A stretch of DNA of 64,000 bases from an uncultured Clostridia bacterium (GTDB lineage: Bacteria > Bacillota > Clostridia > Lachnospirales > Lachnospiraceae), in NCBI GenBank assembly GCA_947174885.1, contig CAMWKO010000006.1:47210-111209 (forward strand), in the 5' to 3' direction. This document shows, piece after piece, positions 27,933-36,806 of this stretch. The notes below the pieces were generated by a model. It saw only the letters and a program-made list of their open reading frames with translations, had not been told where the DNA came from and searched no databases. The position numbers and the translations under genes were made by a program. The first letter of the stretch is position 1. Each line of letters opens with the position of its first letter.

Positions 27933-28901
27933 TTAATACCCTTTACTGAAATCAATAATATTCTTTTTAGGCTCATTATTTCTATCTCGCTTCATATTTT
28001 CGCAGAATATATCTAAAATTCTCTTTCTTGTAAACTTATTTTCTCCCCAACTTATTCCTGAAATATGCGGAGTCAATAACACATTTTCCATATATCTGAG
28101 AGGATGCTTTTCAGGTAAAGGTTCAGGATCTGTAACATCAAGAACTGCACCTCTGAGTAATCCTTTCTGCAGAGCATTTGTTAATTCGTCCGTATTCACA
28201 ACAAATCCACGTCCGACATTTACGAGTATGGCGTTTGCCTTCATCTTTTTTATTCTTTCTGCATCAAACATTCCCGCTGTTTCTGCTGTACCCGGAAGCG
28301 TGATAATAACCACATCAGCACTTTGCAATTGCGCATCAACACTGTCTATTGTATATATTTCATCAAAAGGCAAATGCTTATTGTTTGGAGTACGACATAT
28401 TCCAACAGTATAAGACCCAAAACATCTAAGCTTTTTGGCAGTTTCCTGTCCAATATTTCCTGTTCCTAAAATAAGTACTCTTTTCCCCTCTAATGTATCA
28501 TAACCCTCAATTTTGTTCCAACCACCACTTTTCATTTGCGCACGATATGAGAACAGATTTTTATATAATGCAAGAATTCCGGAAACAATATATTCAGAAA
28601 TAACACATCCGTAAGCACCTGAAGCACCGGTAAGAATAATATTATCAGGAAAATCCGGAGCAGACGTGTATTTATTGGCACCTGCCCAAGTCATTTGAAT
28701 CCATCTAAGATTTTTCATAAAATGAATCGTACTGTATTCAGGCTCACCAAATACAATTTCTATATTTGCATAATCCTCGCTTTTAAGAAGTTCCTTCTCA
28801 TTATCAAAAAACAAAACCTTATCCTCTTTTTCAACTGATGATAAAATAAGTTTTTTCTCACATTCCAAACATTTTTTGATTATAGCAATAATTCGCATCA
28901 T
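27933..28901 (-). CDS. D-2-hydroxyacid dehydrogenase (NAD-dependent)
   Basis: 322 residues. The NAD site ILGTGNIGQETAKKL, the VNVGRGFVVNTDEL segment with catalytic Arg, DPEPLPEKHPLR with Glu, and TPHISG with the catalytic His are complete. Substrate is not determined (glyoxylate/hydroxypyruvate or 2-ketoacid reductase are typical for this subgroup). The N-terminal substrate domain is that of the PGDH-like group without ACT domain. It lies alone between the two 22-bp repeats. Upstream DNA from 28902 to 29584 is AT-rich; a TTCACAAC/GTTGTGAA hairpin at 29318-29341 and short broken frames are all I see. Confidence 0.88.
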   Translation of the reverse strand: MMRIIAIIKKCLECEKKLILSSVEKEDKVLFFDNEKELLKSEDYANIEIVFGEPEYSTIHFMKNLRWIQMTWAGANKYTSAPDFPDNIILTGASGAYGCVISEYIVSGILALYKNLFSYRAQMKSGGWNKIEGYDTLEGKRVLILGTGNIGQETAKKLRCFGSYTVGICRTPNNKHLPFDEIYTIDSVDAQLQSADVVIITLPGTAETAGMFDAERIKKMKANAILVNVGRGFVVNTDELTNALQKGLLRGAVLDVTDPEPLPEKHPLRYMENVLLTPHISGISWGENKFTRKRILDIFCENMKRDRNNEPKKNIIDFSKGY

Positions 28902-29152
28902 TTTTCCCTTTCTATTCTCACTAGTATTCTCTGCTTAAACTTTAAAGTTTCTTTTTATTTTATCACATCAAGTTCAGATATTCTATCATCCTTTCATAAA
29001 AATCAAAAAACAAAAACTTATTGATAAAATCACCAAATATCCAAACTATCAATCTCATCTTATCTGTCCTTTCCTGTAAAATCTAAAAAGCATTTTAATC
29101 AGTTCACACAGTCCGTTCATATTGTCTTATAATGTATTATGTGATTTTGCTT

Positions 29153-29174
29153 CCCTCGTTTTTGCCCTTACGAG
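29153..29174 (+). repeat. 22-bp direct repeat, copy 2 (att-like)
   Basis: Second copy of CCCTCGTTTTTGCCCTTACGAG, 1.6 kb from the first, in the otherwise gene-free stretch upstream of the dehydrogenase. Confidence 0.6.
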
Positions 29175-29584
29175 TGTTTATAAATCCTTGTGGTAAGATA
29201 TAACACAATAGATAACATAATGTAAAGTTCACTTATATAAAAGTTAGTATTTATAAGGGTTTGGCGAGAATTTAATAATAAATTGTAACAGGTAATGTAC
29301 CCCTTAAATTATATAATTTCACAACTCCGCTTTGTTGTGAAGCTGAATAGAGAAAAAACCGAGATTCGATGAAAACAGAGCTGGAAATTTGATTGCATAG
29401 AATATTAAGAAATATAAAATTGGGAACTTTGGGCTGTTGTTTTGAAAGAAACAAATGAATTGATTGATGACTTCGGTAATACTATGTAAAATATAAATGG
29501 CAGTATAAAACCGCAAATCGTCTATCACATCTAATATATATTTTCATATAATATTTTTAAAGCTTTGTATTATGGATTTTATAT

Positions 29585-30091
29585 ATGAATAATAAAAGAA
29601 CAACTCTACAAAATACCTTTTTAAATATTTTAAATAAATGCGAGCCATCCGCATATGCAAAAATATCCGGCAATACAGGTTATCCACAGCTTCACGGAAC
29701 TGCTTATTTTTTCTGTGTTCCATTTGGTGGTGTACTTATAGAGATAGAGGTTTTCGGTTTACCTGATAATACCATAAACCACACAGGCTTTTTTGCTACA
29801 CATATTCATGAAACAGGCAACTGTACTCCTCCATTTGATAAAACAGGTAGTCACTATAATCCTGCAAATATGTCTCATCCCGAACACGCAGGCGACCTGC
29901 CACCGCTTTTAGGTAATGACGGATACGCCTATTCCTGCTTTTATACAGACAGATTTAACATAAGCGATATTATTGACAGATCTATAATAATTCATAAAAA
30001 TACTGACGATTTTGCTACACAGCCTTCCGGCAATGCAGGAGATAAGATTGGGTGTGGTGTAATTTTGAAAAACAGATTGTATTATAAATAA
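29585..30091 (+). CDS. Cu/Zn superoxide dismutase-like protein (SodC family)
   Basis: 168 residues without a signal peptide, so probably cytoplasmic, unlike most bacterial SodC. Metal ligands appear in order: THIHETGNC (two His and the disulfide Cys), GSHYNP, HPEHAGDLP (His and Asp), IIIHKNTDDF (His) and GCGVI (second Cys). The active-site Arg usually found before the last Cys (GxRIACG) is Lys here (GDKIGCG), which may lower or change activity. A copper-free variant role is possible. Followed by a terminator-like hairpin. Confidence 0.82.
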   Translation: MNNKRTTLQNTFLNILNKCEPSAYAKISGNTGYPQLHGTAYFFCVPFGGVLIEIEVFGLPDNTINHTGFFATHIHETGNCTPPFDKTGSHYNPANMSHPEHAGDLPPLLGNDGYAYSCFYTDRFNISDIIDRSIIIHKNTDDFATQPSGNAGDKIGCGVILKNRLYYK

Positions 30092-30186
30092 GACTTATCA
30101 TTGGAGGATATTACTAATCTGATTTCTGTTTAAAATTCAGTCCGTCAGTTAAAACAAGTAAAACAGTTATTGATATTGTAGTAATT

Positions 30187-30228
30187 GACATAAATATCTC
30201 TCATTGGAATGTTAGAGATATTTATGTC
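30187..30228. terminator. Terminator-like hairpin after the SodC-like gene
   Basis: Perfect 15-bp stem (GACATAAATATCTCT / AGAGATATTTATGTC) with a 12-base loop; the plus strand then has only scattered T residues. From 30229 to 30359 there is no gene. Confidence 0.5.
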
Positions 30229-30359
30229 TGCACTTAATTTTGAACTTGTTTTTCTATTTAAATTGGTATTATTCCATTATCACAACCCGACTGTTTAATT
30301 ATCTGGTACTAATTTGTCTATGAACACTATTACAAATGCCGGTTTGCAAGCTTTCTTAT

Positions 30360-31124
30360 TTATTCTCTCACAAACTCCACTGCGTGTTTTCTCATCCATA
30401 ACGGAAACATATTTCTCTGGCATTTATAATTTTCTCTTTGCTTTATTCCAATGGTATCGAAGAAAACCGTCCATAGCTTCCTATAGCTGTCCTCATATAT
30501 CTCCGTAGCTTTTAGTACATCCATTTCAGCATCGCTTAAATTACTAATATACATATCCTCATTCTTTGGATGAATAACCGCTAGCTTTCTCACATCATCT
30601 ACTATAATCCAATGCTCTGAAGGCATTCTGTCCGCAAAATGCTCGCCCACCATATAGGCTGTATTATTCTTCGGTTCAATATGACACACATATACCTTAC
30701 CATCTATTGAATTAAATCGGGCAAACTCCCTGAAGAAATGGATTTCATTGCCTACATTTCTTTTGCTTTCCATCATTTTTATAACTGAAGCCTCAGTAAG
30801 CATTGATGTAACTCTTCCTCCTACCCTAAACCCAAGCCTCAAAAATCTATATATATCATCTAATGTGTCATCACAGGAAAGTGTAGCATAGTAAACATAA
30901 ATATAAGCTCCCTTGGAAATCTTTTTTATAATGGAGTTTGTAACCTTTGATGCTTTTTCATTATCAGGTTCTACATGAATATATTCATCAAACAATGACT
31001 GCTGTAAAACAGGCTCTTTCATAAGTTTAACATTATCATGTCCGTTTTTTAACGCCCACTCCCATGCAACATAAATACAGGTCATCATATCTTCGTAATT
31101 ATCTTTACAGGTGTATATTCTCAT
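30360..31124 (-). CDS. TIGR03915-type putative DNA repair protein
   Basis: 254 residues. The start MRIYTCKDNYEDMMTCIYVAWEWA, IRFLRLGFRVG-type segment (YRFLRLGFRVGGRVTSML) and RWNSIDGKVYV-like FARFNSIDGKVYVCHIEPKN fit the family that always accompanies the SplB-like radical SAM protein upstream. Its biochemical role is unknown; uracil-DNA glycosylase-related function has been suggested for some relatives. Ends ARKHAVEFV-like (MRKHAVEFVRE). It follows the radical SAM gene by 75 bases, presumably one operon. Confidence 0.8.
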   Translation of the reverse strand: MRIYTCKDNYEDMMTCIYVAWEWALKNGHDNVKLMKEPVLQQSLFDEYIHVEPDNEKASKVTNSIIKKISKGAYIYVYYATLSCDDTLDDIYRFLRLGFRVGGRVTSMLTEASVIKMMESKRNVGNEIHFFREFARFNSIDGKVYVCHIEPKNNTAYMVGEHFADRMPSEHWIIVDDVRKLAVIHPKNEDMYISNLSDAEMDVLKATEIYEDSYRKLWTVFFDTIGIKQRENYKCQRNMFPLWMRKHAVEFVRE

Positions 31125-31199
31125 AAGCTTCTCCTTTTAAGCTTTAACATCTATATTTTTATGTTTCATAAAATTTATAATAAAAAATTCAAACGTCCA

Positions 31200-32816
31200 T
31201 TAAGAAATTCCAAAATCATCAAATAATGACATTTGTCTGCTATCACTGTTCTGATGTTTTATCTGCCAGTTTTCTTTTTCATTTGTAGAGACTAACTGCC
31301 TTGTAATGTACTGTTCTTCTATAGGTATCCTGTACATCATCTTTCCGCCACAGGTAATAAAATAATGTGCCCGCTTTAATACAACACCCATTTTTTTAAG
31401 ATTATCAAAATCAATTCTTCCATATCTTCTCGCACTCATAATCCTTTTAGCAGACCTTGGTCCTATGCCCGGAACCCTAAGTATCATATCATAGGAAGCA
31501 GTTTGTACTTCAATAGGAAATAATCCTAAATGTCTTAATGCCCAATCACACTTAGGGTCTATCTGTTCGTTGAAATTTGGTCTGTCGTCCGACAGTAATT
31601 CATCTGCACTAAAGCCATAAAATCTCAACAGCCAGTCTGCCTGATACAGTCTGTGTTCTCTTAAAAGAGGTACGGCAGTATCCAATGATGGCAAGGCACT
31701 GTCTTCATTTATAGGTATATATGCAGAATAAAATACTCTTTTTAAATCATACGTCTGATAAAGCCTTTGAGTAGTTTTAATAAGGTTGAAATCAGTTTCA
31801 TCCGTAGCACCTATAATCATCTGAGTACTCTGTCCTGCAGGTGCAAATGGTCTTGTAAGATTTTTTATATCTGACGTATTTAATATACCGGGTATATTAC
31901 CTCTATCTGATACATTCACTGCACCTGATATGTTTCCTGTATTTGACATATTCAATTTACCTGATATATTATCTGTGTTTGACGCATTTGACATATTGTT
32001 TGTATCTGGTATATTTAATGTACCCTTTAAATTACTATTGGATATACCTGCCATATCTGATGAAATATTCACATCTGTTTCAAAGGAATTATTTTTATTA
32101 GCTTCAATAAGATTTTTCTTTGAAAATATACTGCCCGATAAGTACCGATTCACTTCACTTCTCTCCATACGGGCATCTTTTCCTATAGCAAGTCTGTGCT
32201 CTGCTATAGTGTCGCTAATCTTTTTCATCGGCTTAAGAATAGTATTGAAATTTTTATTTGGTGCTAATTTTTTCAGACTTTCTGCTGTAGGCAGTTCAAG
32301 ATTTACACTCATACGGTCAGCTAAATATCCGGCCGTAGCCAAAAGCTCATCAGGTGCGCCGGGAATAGTCTTTACATGAATATATCCGTTAAATTTATAT
32401 TTATTCCTCAGTAAAAAAAGTGTCTGGCACATTTTTTCCATTGTATAGGTCGGATTTTTAAGAACTCCTGAGCTTAAGAACAACCCTTCAATATAATTCC
32501 TTTTGTAAAATTCTATTGTAAGCTCACATATCTCCTCCGGTGAAAACTCGGCACGTGGTACATCATTTGATACACGATTAACACAATACTTACAATCAAA
32601 AACACAATAGTTTGTCATAAGTATCTTTAAAAGTGAAATACATCTCCCATCTGCTGCAAAGCTATGGCAGATACCGCATGCCCTGGCATTTCCAAGAGCT
32701 CCTTCCTTTCCCTTTCTGTCAACGCCACTTGATGTACATGCAACATCATACTTAGCTGCATCAGCTAATATATGCAATTTTTCCTGAATTGAAAGCTGTG
32801 TTTTTATATCGAACAT
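31200..32816 (-). CDS. Putative DNA modification/repair radical SAM protein (TIGR03916-like)
   Basis: About 538 residues from the ATG at 32816 (MFDIKTQLSIQEKLHILADA); the track's first 49 residues are not protein-like. The radical SAM cluster is CVFDCKYCVN, preceded by CGICHSFAADGRC; a helix-hairpin-helix LRVPGIGPRSAKRIMSARR sits near the C-terminus and suggests DNA binding. Residues about 258-320 are a 12-residue tandem repeat (NISGKLNMSNTG, NISGAVNVSDRG, NIPGILNTSDIK) that relatives lack as far as I recall. Works with the TIGR03915 protein downstream. Confidence 0.85.
   Translation of the reverse strand: MFDIKTQLSIQEKLHILADAAKYDVACTSSGVDRKGKEGALGNARACGICHSFAADGRCISLLKILMTNYCVFDCKYCVNRVSNDVPRAEFSPEEICELTIEFYKRNYIEGLFLSSGVLKNPTYTMEKMCQTLFLLRNKYKFNGYIHVKTIPGAPDELLATAGYLADRMSVNLELPTAESLKKLAPNKNFNTILKPMKKISDTIAEHRLAIGKDARMERSEVNRYLSGSIFSKKNLIEANKNNSFETDVNISSDMAGISNSNLKGTLNIPDTNNMSNASNTDNISGKLNMSNTGNISGAVNVSDRGNIPGILNTSDIKNLTRPFAPAGQSTQMIIGATDETDFNLIKTTQRLYQTYDLKRVFYSAYIPINEDSALPSLDTAVPLLREHRLYQADWLLRFYGFSADELLSDDRPNFNEQIDPKCDWALRHLGLFPIEVQTASYDMILRVPGIGPRSAKRIMSARRYGRIDFDNLKKMGVVLKRAHYFITCGGKMMYRIPIEEQYITRQLVSTNEKENWQIKHQNSDSRQMSLFDDFGIS
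31855..32040 (-). repeat. 36-bp coding tandem repeat inside the radical SAM gene
   Basis: About five degenerate 36-bp units encode Asn/Ser-rich 12-mers. The repeat is in frame and inserted between the SAM barrel and the C-terminal part. Confidence 0.65.
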
Positions 32817-32868
32817 ATGTTCATTATACTGCGATACATAGAATATTTCAATAGAAAAATTTAGAAAT

Positions 32869-33270
32869 TTGAGGTCATCCTGTGGAAATAAAGCAGTCAG
32901 TATTAAAAATCCTTCTATATTCGAGGGTGCATTAATTAAAGAGAGCATAGACGATGAAAACATATTAGATTATATTTCAGTACACAAAGTTGAACTATGG
33001 AATACCGGTGGGAAGCCTAAATACTGGACTGTTATATTTTTCACTTCTGCATTTCCTGATTTTCCGAAATTAGTTTCAAAAGTAATTATTTCAGATAAAA
33101 ATCGTGGCGGGAACTGGTTTGTCGATTTCAAACAGGAAAATACCAAATTTGTTGTATTTAGAAACAAAATACTCAAATATGAAATCGGAAATTCCCAAGA
33201 AAAATCCCTTGTTTTAGATGAATGTCGCAAATTAGGAATCACGGATAAAGAAATGAACTGGCAGGAATAA
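32869..33270 (+). CDS. Small unknown protein, possibly 5'-truncated, paralogue 1
   Basis: Up to 133 residues, but the only in-frame start is a TTG without RBS, and the frame overlaps nothing useful upstream, so the 5' end may be lost. The C-terminal half (KFVVFRNKILKYEIGN and LDECRKLGITDKEMNW) matches the pattern of the next gene (LIIVYKNRIFHATANK and AYGKSLGIKEKQLDF). They are tandem paralogues. I do not recognise the family. Confidence 0.5.
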   Translation: MRSSCGNKAVSIKNPSIFEGALIKESIDDENILDYISVHKVELWNTGGKPKYWTVIFFTSAFPDFPKLVSKVIISDKNRGGNWFVDFKQENTKFVVFRNKILKYEIGNSQEKSLVLDECRKLGITDKEMNWQE

Positions 33271-33297
33271 TATATAAATTAAAAAAGGAGATTTCTA

Positions 33298-33690
33298 ATG
33301 GAAAACAAGGTGTATTTAGGCTATATAATAGATAAAAGCCAAAAAGATAAATCTGTATTTAATACTTTAACAATAACAAATAAAAAAAGCATATGGTTTG
33401 GACTGATTACAATTTATGAAATTCAGGTAAATGAAGAAAATATAACTACTGTAATTGATCGTTTGCAAAAAAATATGGCAGACCATATTGGATTTATAAG
33501 GCAGGAGTTTTATTTTCATTTTTATTGTGGAAATGAACTGATTATAGTTTATAAAAATAGAATATTTCATGCAACTGCTAACAAATCAACCTGGAAATCT
33601 GCCTATGCTTACGGAAAAAGTCTGGGAATTAAAGAAAAACAACTGGATTTTTTAACTCCCGTTGAAAATCATAAACGCTATTTTAAGTGA
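33298..33690 (+). CDS. Small unknown protein, paralogue 2
   Basis: 130 residues, ATG with AAAGGAG upstream, 27 bases after paralogue 1. Alternating beta-type strands and a C-terminal helix; no signal, no membrane helix, no Cys cluster. Paired small paralogues of this type are often immunity or toxin-related proteins, but nothing in the sequence proves that here. Confidence 0.6.
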   Translation: MENKVYLGYIIDKSQKDKSVFNTLTITNKKSIWFGLITIYEIQVNEENITTVIDRLQKNMADHIGFIRQEFYFHFYCGNELIIVYKNRIFHATANKSTWKSAYAYGKSLGIKEKQLDFLTPVENHKRYFK

Positions 33691-33795
33691 CTACTCCAAT
33701 ACTCATTATAGCAATATTTAATTAGAACAAATACCATAAACAGCACACAAAAACTTGTGTATACATTATTCAGACTTATTTAAAGCTTTCTAATA

Positions 33796-35046
33796 CTACA
33801 GCCAGTTCAACTTATTTTCAAATACTATCTTTCTGTCTCCTTTTTTAATTGTTCCAATTTCATAACAGTCATAGTATTTGCCAATATGTTTCATAACCAT
33901 ATCCTTATCCTTGTAAGATACAACAATATTAAATCCCACACCGCAATTAAATGTACGCAGCATCTCATCATCGCTGATATTACCACTATTCCTAATGTAC
34001 TTAAATATAGGTAACACCCGTAATTTGGATAAATCAATTCCTGCACATAATCCATCAGGAATCACTCTGCATAAATTACCCTCAATTCCTCCACCGGTAA
34101 TATGGGCCATTCCATGTATAATATCTTTTTCAAACAATCCCTTTAATGCTTTATAGTATGGTGTATGCGGCTTCATTATCTGCTCTATAAATGTTAATCC
34201 GTCTATTTTATCCAGCTTTATTTGTGGCATTTTATCCATAAGCAGACGAACTAACGAGTATCCGTTTGTATGCAGACCATTTGAAGCAATTGCCAAAACA
34301 ACATCACCCTCTTTGATTGCTTGTCCATCAATTACTTTTGATTTTTCTACAATACCGGCAATGCTTGATGTCAAAACATATACTCCGTAATCTACCACCA
34401 ACGGTTGTATAGATGTTTCTCCACCTACCAGTGAACATTCATTTTCTTTGCAGGCATCAGATACTCCCTTAACAAGACTTTTAATAGTATCCTTTTCGGC
34501 GTTCCCGCAAACAATAGTATCTAATACTGCCAATGGCTTTGCTCCCATTACTGCTATATCATTTACGAGGTGATTAATCATATCATGGCAAATTGATTCT
34601 GTATAACCATACTCCATTGCAAGCTTTTGTTTAGAGCCGGGCTCTTCCGATTTTAATACCAAAACGGGATTTTTAATATTGGGGAAATTAATATCATACA
34701 AAGAAGCAAATGCACCCAATCTGTTTAAAACTCGCTTGTCGTCTGTTTCCAAATGTTTAGACATTTCCTTCTTAATTGTATCCGTATATGTAATATCGAT
34801 ACCTGCTTTACTATATGATAACCCTTCAACATCCCTTTCACTACCGGATAAAATTTCATCTGCCGATACCTCTAATACTGTCGCCAAATCTTTTAGTATC
34901 TCAATACTTGGATATGTACTTCCGTTCTCCCACTTAGATATTGCCTGAAACGAAACATTTAACTTATCTGCGAGCTGTTGTTGAGTTAATCCAAGTCCTT
35001 TACGTCTGTTCATTATAAAATTACCTATTTTAATACTGTTAAGCAT
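33796..35046 (-). CDS. Xre-type HTH fused to PurM (AIR synthase)-like domain
   Basis: 416 residues from the ATG at 35046 (GGAGGT 7 bases upstream; the track start at 35139 is wrong). Residues about 1-70 are an Xre HTH (GLTQQQLADKLNVSFQAISK). From about 80 a full PurM fold follows: YSKAGIDIT, NDIAVMGAKPLAVLD, LVGGETS, GLHTNGYSLVR, HITGGGIEGNLCRVIP, RTFNCGVG. The canonical TDGVGTK nucleotide segment is changed to SEEPGSK. No purine gene is nearby. It may be a nucleotide-sensing repressor or a regulated enzyme; a palindromic operator lies in its leader. Confidence 0.85.
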   Translation of the reverse strand: MLNSIKIGNFIMNRRKGLGLTQQQLADKLNVSFQAISKWENGSTYPSIEILKDLATVLEVSADEILSGSERDVEGLSYSKAGIDITYTDTIKKEMSKHLETDDKRVLNRLGAFASLYDINFPNIKNPVLVLKSEEPGSKQKLAMEYGYTESICHDMINHLVNDIAVMGAKPLAVLDTIVCGNAEKDTIKSLVKGVSDACKENECSLVGGETSIQPLVVDYGVYVLTSSIAGIVEKSKVIDGQAIKEGDVVLAIASNGLHTNGYSLVRLLMDKMPQIKLDKIDGLTFIEQIMKPHTPYYKALKGLFEKDIIHGMAHITGGGIEGNLCRVIPDGLCAGIDLSKLRVLPIFKYIRNSGNISDDEMLRTFNCGVGFNIVVSYKDKDMVMKHIGKYYDCYEIGTIKKGDRKIVFENKLNWL

Positions 35047-35077
35047 ATGAAATACCTCCGTTTTTATTTTATAATAC

Positions 35078-35145
35078 CATAAATCACAAAGTGATTTATG
35101 TATAAAAACATAATACCTTGTACTTAAGATCTTAAGCAATAACCG
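35078..35145 (-). promoter_or_regulatory. Promoter and operators of the HTH-PurM gene
   Basis: On the minus strand TTGCTT and TATTAT are 18 bases apart. The spacer contains the perfect palindrome CTTAAGATCTTAAG (35123-35136), and just downstream of the start site lies CATAAATCAC-AAA-GTGATTTATG (35078-35100), a perfect 10-bp inverted repeat. Both are well placed for autoregulation by the Xre domain. Confidence 0.65.
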
Positions 35146-35155
35146 TACAATAGAA

Positions 35156-35198
35156 TTTGCCGGTCTGATTCAACCTTTGGTTTAATCAGACCGGCAAA
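35156..35198. terminator. 15-bp perfect hairpin
   Basis: TTTGCCGGTCTGATT / AATCAGACCGGCAAA with a 13-base loop. No long T-run on either side, but it sits between the HTH-PurM promoter and the methyltransferase relic and probably stops transcripts from the right. Confidence 0.5.
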
Positions 35199-35471
35199 CC
35201 ATACCAATGCCCCAACATCGGAAAACGGTGTATCGGAATAATCTGTAACCTCACAAACCCTTATTTCATCTGCACCAAAGGTTTACACACAAACCTTTAC
35301 ATTTGATGCATACCATTCCGTAACTGTAGTCAGATTATATGGGTGATTGAAGGACAAAAGAACCTCTCCGCCTCCGGTATCAATATCAAGTATCTTCACT
35401 TCAGGCTTTAAGAAGTTTCTTACAATTTTATTGTAATCCCAAGACAATTTATCCATATATTTTGTATCAAA
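35184..35471 (-). pseudogene. Relic of class I SAM methyltransferase
   Basis: Reading the minus strand from 35456 gives MDKLSWDYNKIVRNFLKPEV, then KILDIDTGGGEVLLSFNHPY (the SAM-binding GxGxG region), TTVTEWYASN, an in-frame TAA, and further related residues up to the hairpin. The frame is otherwise kept, the 3' half is missing, so this is a decayed gene. Nothing else is seen up to 35591. Confidence 0.7.
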
Positions 35472-35591
35472 TCACTACCAAATAATGCATTGCCATCATT
35501 CATAAGTTTTTCTTATTGCAATTCTAACTGATTTAAAACATTTTTTACGGTAATATAAGTAATAGTATTTCTTGGTAATATTTATTTAGTA

Positions 35592-36530
35592 TTACAAAAA
35601 TATACTTGTTTGCTCATTTTTCAAAGATTTTACTTTTCGCTCACTTACCTTATCTTCTTTTGATATTGTTCCACACAATATCGGGGATGCCGGGTCGTAT
35701 TTATTACAATTCTTTGCAACACTTTCTGCGCTGTAATTAGCATAACAGTACCTGCAACCGTTTTTACAGGTATTATACGCTCCTATATCAATACTTTCCA
35801 TACATCCGCACTCACTCCTCTGATTTTTATCCTTATGAGCATTTATTTCATAACCGATAATATTTTCTATTAGCATTTTATCAATACAGCAATTATGCTT
35901 TATACCATATTGTTCTAAATCTGCATTTTCTGCACAGCTAAAAACAGACATTCCATTATCCCCTGCTATCTCACTGATTTTTCCTGCAAATTCCCTCAAT
36001 TCAATTCTATCAATATCATAAGCTCCAATTATTTTCATATTGTTCTTATTCTTTGCATATATGTCAACAAAGCTGATTACACATTGATTGGTATATCCTT
36101 TCAAAGCTGCTGATATCTGCTCAAATGCCTTTAAATGGTATTCTAAGTTATATGTCTTAGAAAAGATAACCGGGTCATATCTCCATATGATTTTCCTGCT
36201 GCCTATTTTGTCAGAAAGTCTTTTAAATATCGGTATCATTCTGTCTTTTTTATGTGGAATATTACACTCTATATCCTTTCCGTATCCTGTTAGTGTAAAT
36301 TGAAAATAGTATTTATAAGCTGATAACTCCTCCAGCCTGTCCATCATCGGCTCAGGATTCTTTGTCCAAAAGACAATGCAGTCAATAGCTTTTGGAGACA
36401 AATCTATTCTGCTAATCTGATGGATATTCATAGGATTTCTGACATATAAAAAGCCTTCTTTTATTCGATTATAAAACCAGTCTGAATAATAATTGGGGAT
36501 ATCTGTTCTTCGGCTTGCACTTAAAATCAT
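35592..36530 (-). CDS. DUF1848 protein (Cys-rich, radical-SAM-like)
   Basis: 312 residues. MILSASRRTDIPNYYSDWF, VRNPMN and IVFWTKNPEP are hallmark DUF1848 motifs. The C-terminal CGCMES and CKNGCRYCYANY give a CxxxCxxC-like cluster suggesting an iron-sulfur centre. Function unknown. Monocistronic. Confidence 0.85.
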   Translation of the reverse strand: MILSASRRTDIPNYYSDWFYNRIKEGFLYVRNPMNIHQISRIDLSPKAIDCIVFWTKNPEPMMDRLEELSAYKYYFQFTLTGYGKDIECNIPHKKDRMIPIFKRLSDKIGSRKIIWRYDPVIFSKTYNLEYHLKAFEQISAALKGYTNQCVISFVDIYAKNKNNMKIIGAYDIDRIELREFAGKISEIAGDNGMSVFSCAENADLEQYGIKHNCCIDKMLIENIIGYEINAHKDKNQRSECGCMESIDIGAYNTCKNGCRYCYANYSAESVAKNCNKYDPASPILCGTISKEDKVSERKVKSLKNEQTSIFL

Positions 36531-36635
36531 TAATGTTTAACCTCGGTAATTTTTTGTTGGTATGGCTACAGTTTAGTTGCACATATATAGTTAATAGTTT
36601 AGTTTGATATTTACTTTCTATATATTTTTCATAAT

Positions 36636-36806
36636 TCACTTTATCTTCCTATATTGACCTATGCCAAGAAATTCAATAAAACCTATATCCCGAAGAAACT
36701 GAAGCTGCTGCCTGATTTTTGCTTCAATGCTATGCTTCTTCCCAATATATGTATTTTTGATTATTCTCAGAAACTTATATCTGCTTAAAATAGGATTAGC
36801 TGTGGG
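36636..36806 (-). pseudogene. C-terminal relic of DpnI/Dam-replacing-type restriction enzyme
   Basis: Not in the ORF track. The minus strand encodes NPILSRYKFLRIIKNTYIGK, then IRQQLQFLRDIGFIEFLGIG and QYRKIK before a TGA at 36636. This is the winged-helix tail I associate with DpnI and Dam-replacing (DRP) restriction proteins. The catalytic part is gone, and the fragment runs into the end of the ANT(6) gene. The rest of 36531-36795 shows nothing further. Confidence 0.6.

Noticed and set aside
29272-29528. Minus-strand ORFs of 60-69 aa upstream of the SodC-like gene
   Set aside because: Hydrophobic AT-driven frames without RBS; at most decayed DNA.
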